A stretch of 64,000 nt of DNA from Lepidodermella squamata (GCA_047495785.1 JBLDXI010000028.1:1736001-1800000); one strand, 5' to 3'; shown: positions 32,801 to 43,192, numbered from the stretch's first letter. Numbers and translations are program-made. The notes: generated by a model not told the origin, from the letters alone.

Positions 32801-34651
32801 CAGATTCAACATCTTCGTCATCCAGCCAGCCGTCTGCTAATTCGTCTACTTCAAGTGATGAAGATGTCTGTCGTCAAAAACAGAAGAAGAGGAAGGAAGA
32901 CAAGTGACAGCTTGAAGCGCCGTCGACGCAATAAAGCTGCCAGCTCCGCTAGTTGGTATGCAATTTGGGGGTGTGTAACGAAATTTTGGGCTGGGTAACC
33001 CTTGCCTAGAACGATCTATAAAATTGGTGACCACGAATTGACAATTGCTAATTCCATTCGAGATCTCGGTGTTGATTGATGATAAACTCTCTTTCTCTGA
33101 ACATTGCGATTCAGTTGTGAAAAAGCAATGCATCGTGTAAATCCTTTCTTCCACGCTTGCAAAACTCGCGATAAAGCCACGTTATGGAAATTGTGCAGGC
33201 ATGTCATGATTCCGCTATAGAGCAGTAGGGCAAGTTGTTTCGCATGGTCAGGGATGTTAGCGCGGTTTTCAAGCGATGGGCCAGAAGCCCTGATGGCGAG
33301 CCTTTTTGAGCTTTGGTGCGACAACTGCGAGGTAGACACTCACTCGACAGAGGCCTGCCGCTTTGCCAAACGCCGCCCGCCAGCCTCTACCGTCTACTGA
33401 CTTAATGCTGTCTTGATAATATAAATCTAAATCTAAAAAATATATAATTTCCTGTGATTTGTGATGAATATGATTGAAAATATGCTAGTAAAAGTTATTC
33501 TCATCGTAAATACGATTTGGTAGGGTGGGGAAGTAGGTGAGGTTGGGCTCTTGCCGAGCGTAATTTCTCACCCTAACCAAGATCGCGTGCCTAATGCCTA
33601 ATTACATTCATTCACGTGTTATTGTTATTGTTAATATCAATGTTGGCGGGAAGTTAGCTCTATGTAAACAGCTTAGGAGTGATAATAAAGAGTTCAGTCT
33701 CAGTCATTCTAGTCTTTTTATTCACTAAAGCACCTAATTATTTTTTGAATATTTTCAGTCGTACAGCTTATAGCTGTCCTACAAACCAGGTCATTCCCTT
33801 AACATACTCGCTAAATTTGTGTCCTATTGGGACTATTTTGACTTTCAGCAACGGTGGCTCGCTAACGGTGAAGAATTAGCTCATGAAATGTTGTGAGCTT
33901 ACTGGAATGGGTTCTTACTGTTCATGGTCCAAGTTTGACCCCGTGGTTATAAAATGACAGCCGACAGCCGATAAAGGTAACCTGACACAATTTTTCAAGA
34001 ATGTAAAAATTGTCATGCAGCCCTGGTTTTTCGCAAACGATGTGCGAATTCCAGACTAAGGATCGGAACATTTTGCGCAGTACTAAACCCGCATCAATTC
34101 ATACCAACGACTGATATTAAATAATTACCTGTCATAAAATCCTTCCCAGCTCGAGGCGACGCGACGTACTGCATGTGAGCCAATTCATTCTCAACCATGC
34201 GATCGAAACCAAGATGAGCAAATGCAGTCGCACACAATTGGCTCGCTCGAATCGAATCAGTATTGATCTGAAGCGCAAATTTTGCGAAAATAACAGCTTC
34301 TTCGTATCGAGCGAGTTGGATTAAACTCTGGGCAGCGTTTGTGTAGAAACGGATATCATTAGGCGGTGGCCAATCCGCTGAGAAAATGGCTGATTTGTAA
34401 GATTCATAAGCTTCCGCGTATTTCCTAGCTTCGAACAATTTGTTGCCAGCAATGCGAATTCGCTCTTGTTTAGCTGCCAAATCTTCGACCAATTTTTCTC
34501 CTCCGCAGATATCGAATTGAATCTCACGCTGCAACTTTTGAACATCTTCCAGCGACTTCAGCTCGGCAAGTAGGTCCAAACGTTGCCAATCCGAAGATTC
34601 GACTCGAGCATCGTATTCATAAGGGCCAAAGATCCTCTCGAAACTTCTCAT
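26881..34651 (-). CDS. TPR-containing protein of an unrecognised family, paralogue A
   Basis: Three exons are inferred on the minus strand: 34651-34129, 30593-29796 and 27419-26881, joined in phase 1 both times, giving 619 residues. The same joins give 620 residues in paralogue B. Exon 1 encodes a charged leader and a TPR region (about residues 68-165) with GNKLFEARKYAEAYESYKSA, RFYTNAAQS and ATAFAHLGF. Exons 2 and 3 encode a helical region with SELGNSIAIAS at the exon 2/3 border and Cys/Trp-containing hydrophobic helices; no domain was recognised. The TPR region resembles that of chaperone-linked proteins (TTC4, CHIP, UNC-45), but no UCS or U-box is seen. The introns are 3.5 kb and 2.4 kb and hold LINE, Mutator-like and other mobile debris. 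The frame is intact throughout, so it is probably functional. Confidence 0.72.
27481..27960 (+). mobile_element. LINE-like 3' end in intron 2 of paralogue A
   Basis: A short frame (DNAVRFVLPIREAVEQL.., stop near 27624) has the look of a non-LTR ORF2 C-terminus. It is followed by a GC-rich then pyrimidine-rich 3' region and AATAAATTTGAATTTAGAATTTAG at the end. The tail resembles the AAATCTAAATCTAAAAAAT end of the LINE relic at 33430. It is probably a heavily 5'-truncated insertion, opposite in sense to the host gene. Confidence 0.45.
28166..28202. other. Perfect 12-base-pair hairpin
   Basis: AAAAAGCATAGG and CCTATGCTTTTT flank a 13-base spacer; three more base pairs form inside if one C is bulged. 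It lies within the Mutator-like region in intron 2 of paralogue A. Its role is unknown. Confidence 0.6.
28205..29500 (+). mobile_element. Mutator-like (MULE) transposase relic with flanking direct repeats
   Basis: Around 28930-29045, after a frame change, the reading shows HPVGVAVTGGDRPEDHRFAL. After an apparent 50-base intron or insertion (29045-29095) it continues PPVVVHDGAPAVAGAITDVYG and VLQRMCK (29105-29205). This order (HP.gvavt, then DGA..AI..V, then MC) is the MULE DDE core. Later residues are missing. Similar sequences at about 28205-28400 and 29295-29500, in direct orientation, bracket the core (GCTT..TTCGC.CCATG.TTACATT, GCCGATTTCA, TATTTCAGTTGAA). It is decayed and inserted in intron 2 of paralogue A. 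Confidence 0.5.
30661..31390. other. Intron 1 of paralogue A, proximal part
   Basis: No recognisable coding domain. Bases about 31140-31215 match 36922-37000 (CACTCTGGAAACTTT, CGACACTAC, AAAACTTGG and GAGCAAAAA), so a dispersed repeat is present. Confidence 0.45.
31430..31925 (+). pseudogene. Frameshifted unrecognised ORF in intron 1 of paralogue A
   Basis: A start at 31430 opens a basic frame (MDRRVHYPNRGKNPFLG..) that shifts by one base near 31655 and continues as QQEAASSTTNPALSKEEEALK.. to a stop at 31925, about 165 residues in total. Composition (Gln/Thr/Asn-rich, helical second half with QQGWFQHYFDET) suggests a capsid or ORF1-type protein of a mobile element, but no diagnostic motif was found. 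Confidence 0.4.
32690..33430 (+). mobile_element. Decayed LINE ORF2 C-terminal half
   Basis: Frame pieces show LNLALDQINEWTNSWQLQL (about 32722-32780), RDLGVLIDDKLSFSEHC (about 33060-33110) and RVNPFFHACKTRDKATLWKL (about 33137-33200). These are the usual blocks after the YADD core of a non-LTR reverse transcriptase. Several frameshifts and stops separate them. The element ends in an AAATCTAAATCTAAAAAAT tail near 33440. It lies in intron 1 of paralogue A, antisense to the gene. Confidence 0.65.
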
Positions 34652-34719
34652 GCTATAAAAATTCTACCTTTTAAGGATTTATCGTAATTAAACACAATAA
34701 GAAGGGCACGTGTTCCTGC

Positions 34720-35009
34720 CCGCTTAATATGTGAAATGATTAGTTTAGAGCTCAACAAGCCTAGGCGGCGGCAAGAATTTGGTAATTTCATTAAAGATTC
34801 GCATCCGGCCAGCATCGCACATAGGGGTCGGAAACCAGTTGGGCTGTTTGCAAAGTACACCGTCAGTTCATACAGGGTGATTAGAAGCGTGGTCTCATCG
34901 ACGATGGGTGAGCACTTCCCGAGAGGAAAAATAGCCGATCCAAGGCTGATTTCATCGAATCATTGTCCGATTTCAAATTTCGATCGGTGCGAATCTTCGA
35001 CGCCAAGTC
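34720..35009 (-). pseudogene. Exon-2 fragment of the TPR family (relic C)
   Basis: On the minus strand a conserved acceptor (TTTATCTTAG) at 35010 leads into a sequence aligning with the start of exon 2 of paralogues A and B. It shows DSMKSALDRL, then after a frameshift VDETTLLITLYELTVYF, SPTGFRPL and the SLMKLP and LGLLSSK blocks. In-frame stops are present and the exon breaks off just before exon 1 of paralogue A, so it marks a lost neighbouring copy in the same orientation. Confidence 0.7.
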
Positions 35010-35820
35010 TAAGATAAAATGAAAAGTTCATATTATGACGAATGAATGAAGTATTCTTTACAGAAAACTTTGCAATTTATAACTATATGCCGGCTATTGA
35101 AAAAGTTGAGAAGCTCTGAACAACAAGTTTATGTCTGTTTTACTGAGGGTAATGGCTGTTAACCATGTACCTCTAATTTCACTTTCACGGAGGATTCCTT
35201 TGATTAAATTTGATTAGAATTTGATTAAACTAAAATACTGGAACTCATGGAAAATATGTCTGACTCTTGCGCTGTTTTTCCCGACAGGCAAGCTACTTCA
35301 TTTTATTAAGCTCTTTGGCATGGAAATTCTATCGTCGTCTCTTTGTTCGAAAAACTTGAAGCGCTGGTCGAGAATCAACAATGAACAACTGAACAATGAA
35401 CAATCAACAACTGAATGGCCTGCCATTAAAGAGGGCGTGCTAGAAGAAGTAGGATAATTCTGGCAAAAAATCATCAACGGTAAAATGGTCGCCTCCAAGG
35501 TGTATACCATGCAAAACTTCATGGACATCCGAGTTGAATACCTTGGCGTATTCTTTCTAGTTTGTTCCTAGTTCATTCGCTCTGGTAAAACGCTGCTGCC
35601 GCGCAAAAAAGATGAATCACCAACCGAGCAGCAACAACGAGGTCCTAACTTCACCCGCGGAACACGTTCTGGGCCAAAACTGGGCCAAGTCAACATGACC
35701 GTAACCTTGAATCTGCAACGTCGAACACATTTGACTCATCCACATGGACCGACTTACTATTATCAGCGACAACTTCTCACGTTTTGCAATTAAAAATCTC
35801 GATTGCTAGAATGACTTACG
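35010..35820. other. Repeat-rich spacer
   Basis: No gene recognised. Bases about 35470-35580 resemble 28070-28135 at the left of the Mutator-like region (ATCAACGG.AAAA, CCTAGTTTGTT), so a related mobile fragment is likely here. Around 35380-35415 GAACAATGAACAATCAACAA forms a short imperfect repeat. Confidence 0.4.
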
Positions 35821-36489
35821 ATGCAAAATTTCACCCCAAGCGCGGTCATCCAACTGATGGACGCGAACCGGTCAATAGCAAATCTGCCGAGGCCGGTCGA
35901 CAGCTTTATGAAGCAGAACGCACTGAAGAAAAGAATAATTACTGCATCAGTTTCGCAGAGAAAGGATCAGACTGTCGCAGTTCGAAAAACAAAATGGCTT
36001 ACTATTATACGGATTACCGTTGTCCAACACGAGGCCTTGAGATGGACCGAAAACATATTCGTGTTTGAGATGAAAGACGCATCTCCCGACCCGAGATTTC
36101 GTCTCAGGCATCCCAACAAGCCTCCTCACCCGAGCAACAAGCCGCCCCCCGTTGCCCAATGCAACGTTGCGCCTGTCGACTGCAGCCAACGACGCCTCAT
36201 TCTCGCCTCGTGCCTTAATCACAGGGCCACCGGGAGATCATCTTCCTTCGTTGTGTCTTGCTACGACGACTACTCCGGAGTTTCCATTGCCGATCACGAG
36301 CCTGACCACATGGATTTACCAACCATTGTGGAATCGGAGGCTGATAACCACAGAGTAAACCCTGGAATCTCGACCTCTGTCGAGGTAGAGGCAGCAAACC
36401 TTGGAGCAGAACTTCAAATGCTGACTCCTGATGAAACCATGGCTGCTGAGTCAACAAGTAAATGCGAAGTTTCTTCACCTCAATTCTAG
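35821..36489 (+). CDS. Unrecognised 222-residue open frame
   Basis: It is open from the ATG at 35821 to a stop at 36487-36489. The N-terminal third is basic, the middle is Pro-rich (PNKPPHPSNKPPP) and the C-terminal third is acidic (HEPDHMDLPTIVESEAD). No membrane segment, signal peptide or zinc finger is visible. It lies in a transposon-rich interval beside a stretch similar to the Mutator-like region, so an accessory ORF of a mobile element is more likely than a host gene. The coding status is uncertain. Confidence 0.3.
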   Translation: MQNFTPSAVIQLMDANRSIANLPRPVDSFMKQNALKKRIITASVSQRKDQTVAVRKTKWLTIIRITVVQHEALRWTENIFVFEMKDASPDPRFRLRHPNKPPHPSNKPPPVAQCNVAPVDCSQRRLILASCLNHRATGRSSSFVVSCYDDYSGVSIADHEPDHMDLPTIVESEADNHRVNPGISTSVEVEAANLGAELQMLTPDETMAAESTSKCEVSSPQF

Positions 36490-36921
36490 TTGTTTCTCTA
36501 CCATTGTCCAAATTCATCGTCAATGGCGTAAACCGTTTGAACCAACCAGCCTCGCCTAACACCAATCTTTATCTGCACCCGATACCAAAAATCATATTCA
36601 AAGAGATTAAGATGCTGATTTTTAACATGTTTCCCAACAATATCACCCAAATCAAGTATAAGCGCCTCACTGCTGAACTAGCAACTGCTAAAACTGGGCG
36701 AAAATGTCACCGCCTTCAGGTCGATGATTCATGGCCGCCGTGTACAAGAGTTGATCAAACTGACAGTCGCGTCATTTGTCATTTCCGACTGTATTGTTTT
36801 ACGTACGAGATGACATTCACCAATGCGATTGGCCCTTTCGCTGCTGTTTTTTTTTATTTACCGAGTATTTTCAGCTATAATCAAAGATCAAGGCAAAAGT
36901 CGGAATTAAATCAAGCAAATT

Positions 36922-37000
36922 CCTTGACGAAGAAAAGCACTCTGGAAACTTTACGACACTACGAAGATTGAAAACTTGGCTTCGAGCAAAAATGGGGAAT
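36922..37000 (+). repeat. Dispersed repeat shared with 31140-31215
   Basis: The two stretches share several runs in order (CACTCTGGAAACTTT, CGACACTAC, GAGCAAAAA) with point differences. Confidence 0.55.
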
Positions 37001-38340
37001 TCCCATTTCCGATCTAATAATGAATCCATGGTTCCAACTACGAGCGCTCAGTGGCTCAGTTCCGTCGGAGACCTCTTTACGGCTAAGCGTGGTCATAAGA
37101 CCAGAAAAACCCACCAAGGTACCACGGTTTATCTGTTATTCAGATTGCGAAATTTGATTCATAAAGTTGTTTCACTGCCCAATTGATGGTGGTCTTCCAG
37201 CCAGAAGGCCACCGCTATCACCGGCCTACTGCTGCTAGTGTAACGATGTGCCGGGTGGCAGCTGGCATCTTCGCAATGACTAAGAACAATATTGTGATTC
37301 TCATGTGACAGCTAATTAGGAAGTGATCGCGTGTTCGACTTGTATCGCTAATATTTAAGGCCTTGAAATCCAATGATCAATGTTCGATTCATTCACAATA
37401 AAGTATAGAGTAGTGCCTGGCCAAGTCTTGATGTTTCCCTGACAGCTAGTCGCGATTGTTTCGTTCTCAGCTCACTGGCAGGAGCCATGTTGTGGTTGCG
37501 AAGGTCCTAGGTCCTAGAAAGAACTGTTTCAGCAAAAGTGTGAGCTTGTGCGTCGTGAATTGATAAAATGAGAGAGGCCAAAATCATTGTTTCAACCCGA
37601 TCTTTGACCGATTTTCAAAAAGTCGATTTTAGGACCCACTCTTATCTCTGCCGAGGGCATTCAAACTCCAACAGTACCGTTAATTAGTTAATACGTTAAT
37701 ACGGTGAATTTCATCGAATAACCCACTCGAATAAATGCCAGGCCTACAGGTTGAAGCCAGATATGATTATCAATAGCATTTCTCACTGCGAAATCAGATT
37801 GAATAAGGTTTGGGTTTGGGTTAGGTTTAGGTAATTCAACCTGACCAGCCTTTCGATTATCACGTGATTTAATGATGATGAGCTTAGATCTGGTCATCTT
37901 TGTTTTTAATTGAGCCTTAATGTTCCAAGACATACTATGGCCTCTGTGAGAAAATCCAACAAAAACCTGAGGTCCGTCATGAAATTAGTCGCCGACGTTG
38001 GTTTAGCTGCCAGAAAGAAAAGGCGGTTCAAACCCTACGCTATGTAAACAAGTCTTCACCTCAAAACTCTACAGGCTACGAAGTACGAAGGTATCGTTGA
38101 ACAAGCTCTGAAAGCAGCAGTAGAGTCCAATAATTACCGTGAATTTTTTGCACACTTCTTCAACCTGATAATGCGTTGATCGTTGAAACATACACACATT
38201 GTCTCATTTAATTATTATGTGACACATAAAAGGTGGCTATTCAAGCCGACTGTTCATATCATCAGCCTAATGTCTGAACTCATATCTCTGTTTCAATCTG
38301 TTTATTAGCAATTAGCTATTAGCAATACCCAACTGTTTAG
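37001..38340. other. Non-coding spacer, possible LTR remnants
   Basis: No supported gene. Around 37236-37440 a TGTAACGATG start, an AATAAA at about 37397 and downstream GCCTGGCCAAG have the look of a solo LTR, but neither its end nor a target duplication could be fixed. Confidence 0.3.
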
Positions 38341-38346
38341 TGAATA

Positions 38347-38690
38347 GGAAACTTACCAGAGTTAGATTTGATTGCAACTACATTGCCGAGTTCAGCCTTC
38401 GAAACCTTTCGGCAGGGTCCAATAACCATTTTTTACACGCATTCTTCATGTTTCTGAGACGAGCCATCGCTCAGTCGCCTGAAGCAGTTCAATCAGGTAA
38501 TGAATGTGGCGAATTTCACCGACCTGCCGGACATCAACCTCAAGATATAATCGATTTCATGGTTCACACTAACAAAATGAGCGGCTCGCCTTCATTTTTG
38601 ACAAAGGTTATTCGCAGGCTGGGCTGTTTAGCGCTTGCTTCAGTGGTTTTCTTATCACCAGCCGGACCTGGCCAGAAGAGGTTCCGAGTC
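38347..38690 (-). pseudogene. Scrambled TPR-family relic D
   Basis: On the minus strand the stretch begins with an exon-3-like segment (RFWPGPAGDKKTTEASAKQP, cf. NLFWQVAADDVKIASACVKQ of paralogue B). It then passes into an exon-2-like 3' end (AMARLRNMKNACKKWLLDP, and after a frameshift SKAELGNVVAI) that finishes at a conserved GTAAGT donor. Exon 3 sequence therefore precedes exon 2 sequence, the reverse of the intact genes. A Copia element abuts it on the right. Confidence 0.6.
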
Positions 38691-38699
38691 ATGGTCGCT

Positions 38700-41370
38700 C
38701 ACCCCGATGATCCCGCGCTCGCCGCTGCTGCTACAGCTGCTACAGCTGATTTCGAAGTTGCCCGCGCTGCCTCTAACGCTGCTCGCGATGCCCTGGGCAT
38801 TGCAATCGACGCCGCTATTCGCTACAGGCGAACCCGCGACCAAGAGTTGGCAGACAAACGTCGACTTGCTGCATCAATCCTGGTTCGACTTGTAGGGCCT
38901 GCCTATTATTACATCACCAGGGCGGCTGGTGACGACCCCAGGGCGATATGGTCAGCGCTCAAGGCGCATTTCGAGAGGACCTCGGCTGCCACTGAGTCGA
39001 GGCTCCTGGCTCGGTTTCACAGTTTCGCTATGGCTCCAGGAGCCACCCTCGCAGCTCGCAGCGCACTTTCGGGACTTCGCCCAGTTGCTCCAGGCGCTGG
39101 AAAACGCAGGAGTATCTATCGAGGAGCGGATGAAGCGGGCCGCTCTGTTCCATTCGCTGCCGCCGAGTCTGGGAAACATGAGAACAATGCTTCAACATCG
39201 AATCCCGCCGCCATCGGTCGCCGAAATCCAGCAGGCGCTGCTAGCCGAGGACGACCGGCTCAACGCTGCTCGCCCCGCGTCCGCCCCCCCGGGTCAAGCC
39301 CGGCACGAGGCCGCAGCCCTGATGATCGCTCAAAACCTCGATCGACGCGACCGTCGCCCCGCAGCTGGGATCGGAAGAGCTCGAGGCTACCCGCGTCAGC
39401 AACCAGCCCGCCAACAGCCAAGACAACCTGGTCGTCAAGAAAATCGGCCTCCGTCGGCTCAAGGCGGCGCCCGAAACGACCCGCCATGCCCTCTCCCTCG
39501 GCACCAAAACCACACCGCTTCGCAATGCAATAAGGCCAAGGCCGACAGCCGGTCAAAATGCTACGATTGTGGTCAGTATGGGCATCGTCAGCGCGACTGT
39601 CCCACACCAGTCGCCGGTGGTCAAGGCGAGGAACGCGTGCTCCAGGCACGTACCGCTCGCGTTTCCGCTCAAGGCGGCTCCAGGTATCATGATATCCCCG
39701 AGCAGCGAGAACGCGAGCTCCTTCAAGAGGATCGCTACTCAAACTCGTCCGCCGAAGAGGAAGAAGGCGAGGAGATGGAAGATGGTGAAGTCGAAAAGTC
39801 TCTATGACTGCCGAGTAGTTCCCGTCAAGGTAAACAAACTTATAATCGGTTCTCGCGTTCAAGACTGAAACATAAATTTTATGACTCCAGGTCCGCTCTA
39901 GGCGCCAATCTAGCCACTCAAGGTGCGAACGTCAGCTTTAATCCTTCTAACGACTCTATGTCGGATACCGATTCCGAAAGTGCGGTAAATGCCACCTTCG
40001 GTCAACTCAAGTGTCACACCTGTATCTGAACTCACAGTTGAATCAAATCGATAACTTGATCGACTTGAATAACAGATGGTGTCGAATTTATTGATAATGC
40101 GGTTTTATTGGCAAACTTCAGAACAATATAACGGGTAGAAATCTTAGGAAGCTTTCTTCGACTATTTGCAGTAAGGACTCTAGTATCATTTACTACAGCG
40201 ATAAAAACTGATCTCTTAAATGCAGAAAATCAGTGGTTTATATATCTTCCGGGTTACAGTACTTTATATAGCCAAATGCGTCATTGGATTAATGCCAAGT
40301 CTCATTTTCGCAGTTGGATTGTTGCCAGGGTACATTTATTATGTGGATGAATCATCATTTCTGTTGCGTAGTGTGATGCGCAGTTATCGTTGTACTTGAC
40401 TGATTCGTCGGCAACTTTCATACACTGACTGATTGATCCTCCGGCACTGTTGTGCGGCTCTTTGATGTTTATGCCAACTGCGTAGCGCAGGTATGCAGAA
40501 ACCTAAACTGCGTGTTTGAGGTGATAATGCTCTCAACTGGTTACTCGTATTTTAATTGAGAATAAACAGTGATACCCGCATTGGTGTTGAGTCTTTAACG
40601 GGTTTACACAAGGTTCGACCCGAGTTCCCGGCCACCGCACGGAAAAATAATAGTTTTACTCAAGGTATTTTGAATGCGTACTCAGGCATGACACCCAGAA
40701 AATTATATTCTTTACTCGCTAGCAAGGCTCAATCTAATAAGTGGGTTCTAGACTCCGGCGCCAGCTCGCACATGTGCAACAATCCTCGTCTCTTCAGGAA
40801 CCCGACTTGTCGAGCAAACCAACGTCTACCTGGGGGACGGGCGTCGTATTCCAGTCAACTGGTTCGGCGCGGTGCAAATTCAAGCAGCAGCATCGGATTC
40901 GTCTGCATTCTGGGTGGAACTCGAAGACGTCATGTACGTACCAGGCCTGGCCTCAAATTTATTTAGCGTACCAGCAGTCACGGAAAAAGATAATGTAGCT
41001 ATTTTTACAAAAACTCACGCTCAAATTCGATATTTGAATTTCTCAAATAAAGAAGTGTTAATTGCTGACAAACTTGACGGACTTAATTTTTTGCGACAGA
41101 AATCACATCACGCACTACTCGCACCCACGTACACTCAATGACATCGAAGATTCGGCCATGTCGGATCGCCAGCATTGAAACAAATCCTTCGACATAACCT
41201 GGTTGATGGTCTTAAGGTCAGCGGTCGCCACATTCTCGAGGATTGTGAACCCTGCGCTCTAGGCAAGGCTCATAGAGCAACACATTCCAGCGTCAGTTAT
41301 CAACGATCAAAATGCGAGTTGGATCTAGTCCATATGGATGTTTGTGTGGATGTCGCCGCCGCCAATCGAA
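38700..41370 (+). mobile_element. Truncated Copia-type LTR retrotransposon
   Basis: The Gag begins near 38692, shows an Ala-rich stretch then AIWSALKAHFERTSA (about 38943-38990), shifts frame near 39055 and continues HFRDFAQLLQALENAG and FHSLPPSLGN. A zinc knuckle CYDCGQYGHRQRDC lies at about 39559-39600. After an insertion (40012-40657) comes the protease signature WVLDSGASSHMCNN (about 40741-40785), ELEDVMYVPGLASNLFSV and the pre-integrase block (FGHVGSPALKQIL.., CEPCALGKAHRATH.., LDLVHMDVC). The order gag, protease, GAG-pre-integrase is that of Copia. Integrase, RT and RNase H are missing, the frame is broken several times, and no LTR pair was found. High GC in gag contrasts with its surroundings. 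Confidence 0.8.
40012..40657. mobile_element. Insertion within the Copia relic
   Basis: The 646-base block is bounded by ACTCAAG on both sides (40005-40011 and 40658-40664), consistent with a target duplication, and it separates the gag tail from the protease. It starts TGTCACACC and contains AATAAA near 40561. It carries no clear coding sequence. It could be a solo LTR or a SINE; class unresolved. Confidence 0.45.
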
Positions 41371-41416
41371 TTTCTCATCTCCAGATTACTCATTTGACTT
41401 TTCGCTTTTAATTATT

Positions 41417-42517
41417 TCAATAATGACTCACAGCTGTTAAGTAAAGCCAGAGAACGCCCATGCCATAAATTTGAATGAAAATAACAACGAAAAGAAGATC
41501 CAAAGTTTTTCCTGCAGACAATGTAAAATATCGAGTTTCGAATAGCGACGAGGTGAACCATTCTGGAAAAGAGTTGGCTAAGCCACAGGTTACACAGCAG
41601 TAGATTACAGCGAATCCGATCAGGAATTCACATGTTTTCATGAAAAATAGTAGAAACACAAATCCTGGTTTTCTAGGGAGATGGTTTAGCGCTTCAACCT
41701 CCATGAATATTACCGAAACGAAAATAGTCAAAGCTAAAACTGATCTGTCGGACTGCTTAGGGTCTAATAGAATGATTAGGAATACAACAGATGTTGTTAC
41801 AACAAATGGTATGATTATGTTCCACATGTAAAACTCGGGATTTCGGCGCAACGTTAAACCTATTTTCAACTTCACCCTATTTTCGACAGAGGCATTTCCG
41901 GGAGTAACAAGCCAGTTTGATATTTTATAGTTCAACCGCTTAGAGGTTGTAGGTGAAGTGACACGTATGGAGTATAAAGGCGACGTTGGTGCGGTTTTCA
42001 ACTCGATCCAACAGTTTTGCTTGTCAAAGGGGAACAGAGTAACATCAAACGAACAAGTTGAATAAAACTTATTGACAGTTTTATACCGGAAAGCCATGCC
42101 TCTCTTATAGAAAACAGCCTGCATCTCCGATTCTTGAATGTCAACTAGTGTTGATGAAGGATTCGCGTGGTATAACTTCGGTGTCCAGAATACATTCAGC
42201 GGCAAATTAAAACGACTCCCTTCGTCGATGTCTAACCACTTGCACGAAGTTACATAGTCGATTCGCATTTCAAGAGATGCAATGAAGCTTTGCCGTTGGT
42301 CGCTTATGGCTTCGACTCGGAGACTAATCACTGAAGCCAACAGAACAAAATTGGAACATTGATCCTTCACTTCACTTTTGCAAATCGGCCCGAAATATTC
42401 CGTCGAGAGCCATGAGCAATTGGATAATAAATAACTCGTTCGAGGTCTCAGGGAAATTCTCGTACCTGCAACAACAAGTACCACAATTATCAGAAAACAT
42501 GAGGAGACTTGTTCCAT
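41417..42517 (-). CDS. Cys-loop ligand-gated ion channel subunit, intronless, copy 1
   Basis: The frame is open for 366 residues from the ATG at 42517, which opens a signal peptide (EQVSSCFLIIVVLVVAGT). The extracellular domain shows WLDIDEG, LNVFWTPKLYH and the Cys-loop CSFDVTLFPFDKQNC with the canonical 13 residues between cysteines. Four membrane segments follow: FYMWNIIIPFVVTTSVVFL, SVLALTIFVSVIFMEVEAL, FVFLLFFMKTCEFLIGFAVI and LDLLFVVIFIQIYGMGVLWL. The TM3-TM4 loop is only about 25-30 residues, far shorter than in typical animal receptors. No vicinal Cys pair of nicotinic alpha subunits is seen. Ligand and ion choice cannot be read. No intron interrupts it, unlike other genes in the window. 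Confidence 0.85.
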   Translation of the reverse strand: MEQVSSCFLIIVVLVVAGTRISLRPRTSYLLSNCSWLSTEYFGPICKSEVKDQCSNFVLLASVISLRVEAISDQRQSFIASLEMRIDYVTSCKWLDIDEGSRFNLPLNVFWTPKLYHANPSSTLVDIQESEMQAVFYKRGMAFRYKTVNKFYSTCSFDVTLFPFDKQNCWIELKTAPTSPLYSIRVTSPTTSKRLNYKISNWLVTPGNASVENRVKLKIGLTLRRNPEFYMWNIIIPFVVTTSVVFLIILLDPKQSDRSVLALTIFVSVIFMEVEALNHLPRKPGFVFLLFFMKTCEFLIGFAVIYCCVTCGLANSFPEWFTSSLFETRYFTLSAGKTLDLLFVVIFIQIYGMGVLWLYLTAVSHY

Positions 42518-42714
42518 ATTTGAACAGAGAGCATCATACGCATGACTGAGGCCGCATGTGAAGAAGAGCTGCAATTGATCATCAGCACGATCAATAATAA
42601 ACAAACACAGCAACGGATGTCGAGACTTCCAGGCAGCTAAAGCGCAGACCCAGAAATGTTATTTGTCAAAGCGAATATATTGTGAAATATAGCACTTATA
42701 CGGCCAAGGCCATG

Positions 42715-43192
42715 CAGCACACGGCGGTACAGCAGCCGCCCCAGTTCGCTCATCAACCTGGCAAAGGAGGGCTATAACAAGCAGGCGTTACAGCAACAAC
42801 TGCCTAGTTAGCAACCGCCGCCTTTCCGTCCAAATGGCCGGCCGCCGGCACACCGCAACGGCCCACGGCGACCGCCGTGGCCTGACGACATAAGCCAGAT
42901 GGCCTATTACCACCAGCTCAACGTTTGCTGGCGTTCGGGCGCCGGGGACCATTGCTTTCGCGACTTGGTGGGCCCAAGAATGCCAGCCCATGTTAAGGAG
43001 GCCGTAGCCGGTATGCCGAACTCACATGATCTCATTAAAAGTATCTCATTGGTGATTCACGCACATAGAGATGTACTACGAAATCAAATACCGGGATTCT
43101 CCGAAGAAAGTACTACGCGGAAACCCAATTTAGACCCCAGAATTATTCTGTCTGTTAAGCACCTTGATCAGTTATGGCCAAGAACCGCATAG
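42715..43192 (+). mobile_element. Gag-like fragment of an LTR element
   Basis: The reading QQPPPFRPNGRPPAHRNGPR.. leads into a degenerate zinc-knuckle-like block (NVCWRSGAGDHCFRDL) and a C-terminal stretch to the stop at 43190-43192. Pro/Arg-rich sequence followed by CW.xGxxxH.xRD is the usual gag tail pattern. The sequence upstream is broken by stops. It is unrelated to the gag at 44017. Confidence 0.4.

Noticed and set aside
33640-33760. Possible solo LTR (TGTTGGCGGG... with GATAATAAAG)
   Set aside because: No second LTR, no target duplication and no clear end.
38340-39533. Single 397-codon frame across relic D and the Copia gag
   Set aside because: The frame is a chance fusion: its first part runs antisense to relic D and its end is the wrong frame of gag.
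40609-40640. GGTTCGACCC as a tRNA B box
   Set aside because: No A box at the right distance and no cloverleaf.
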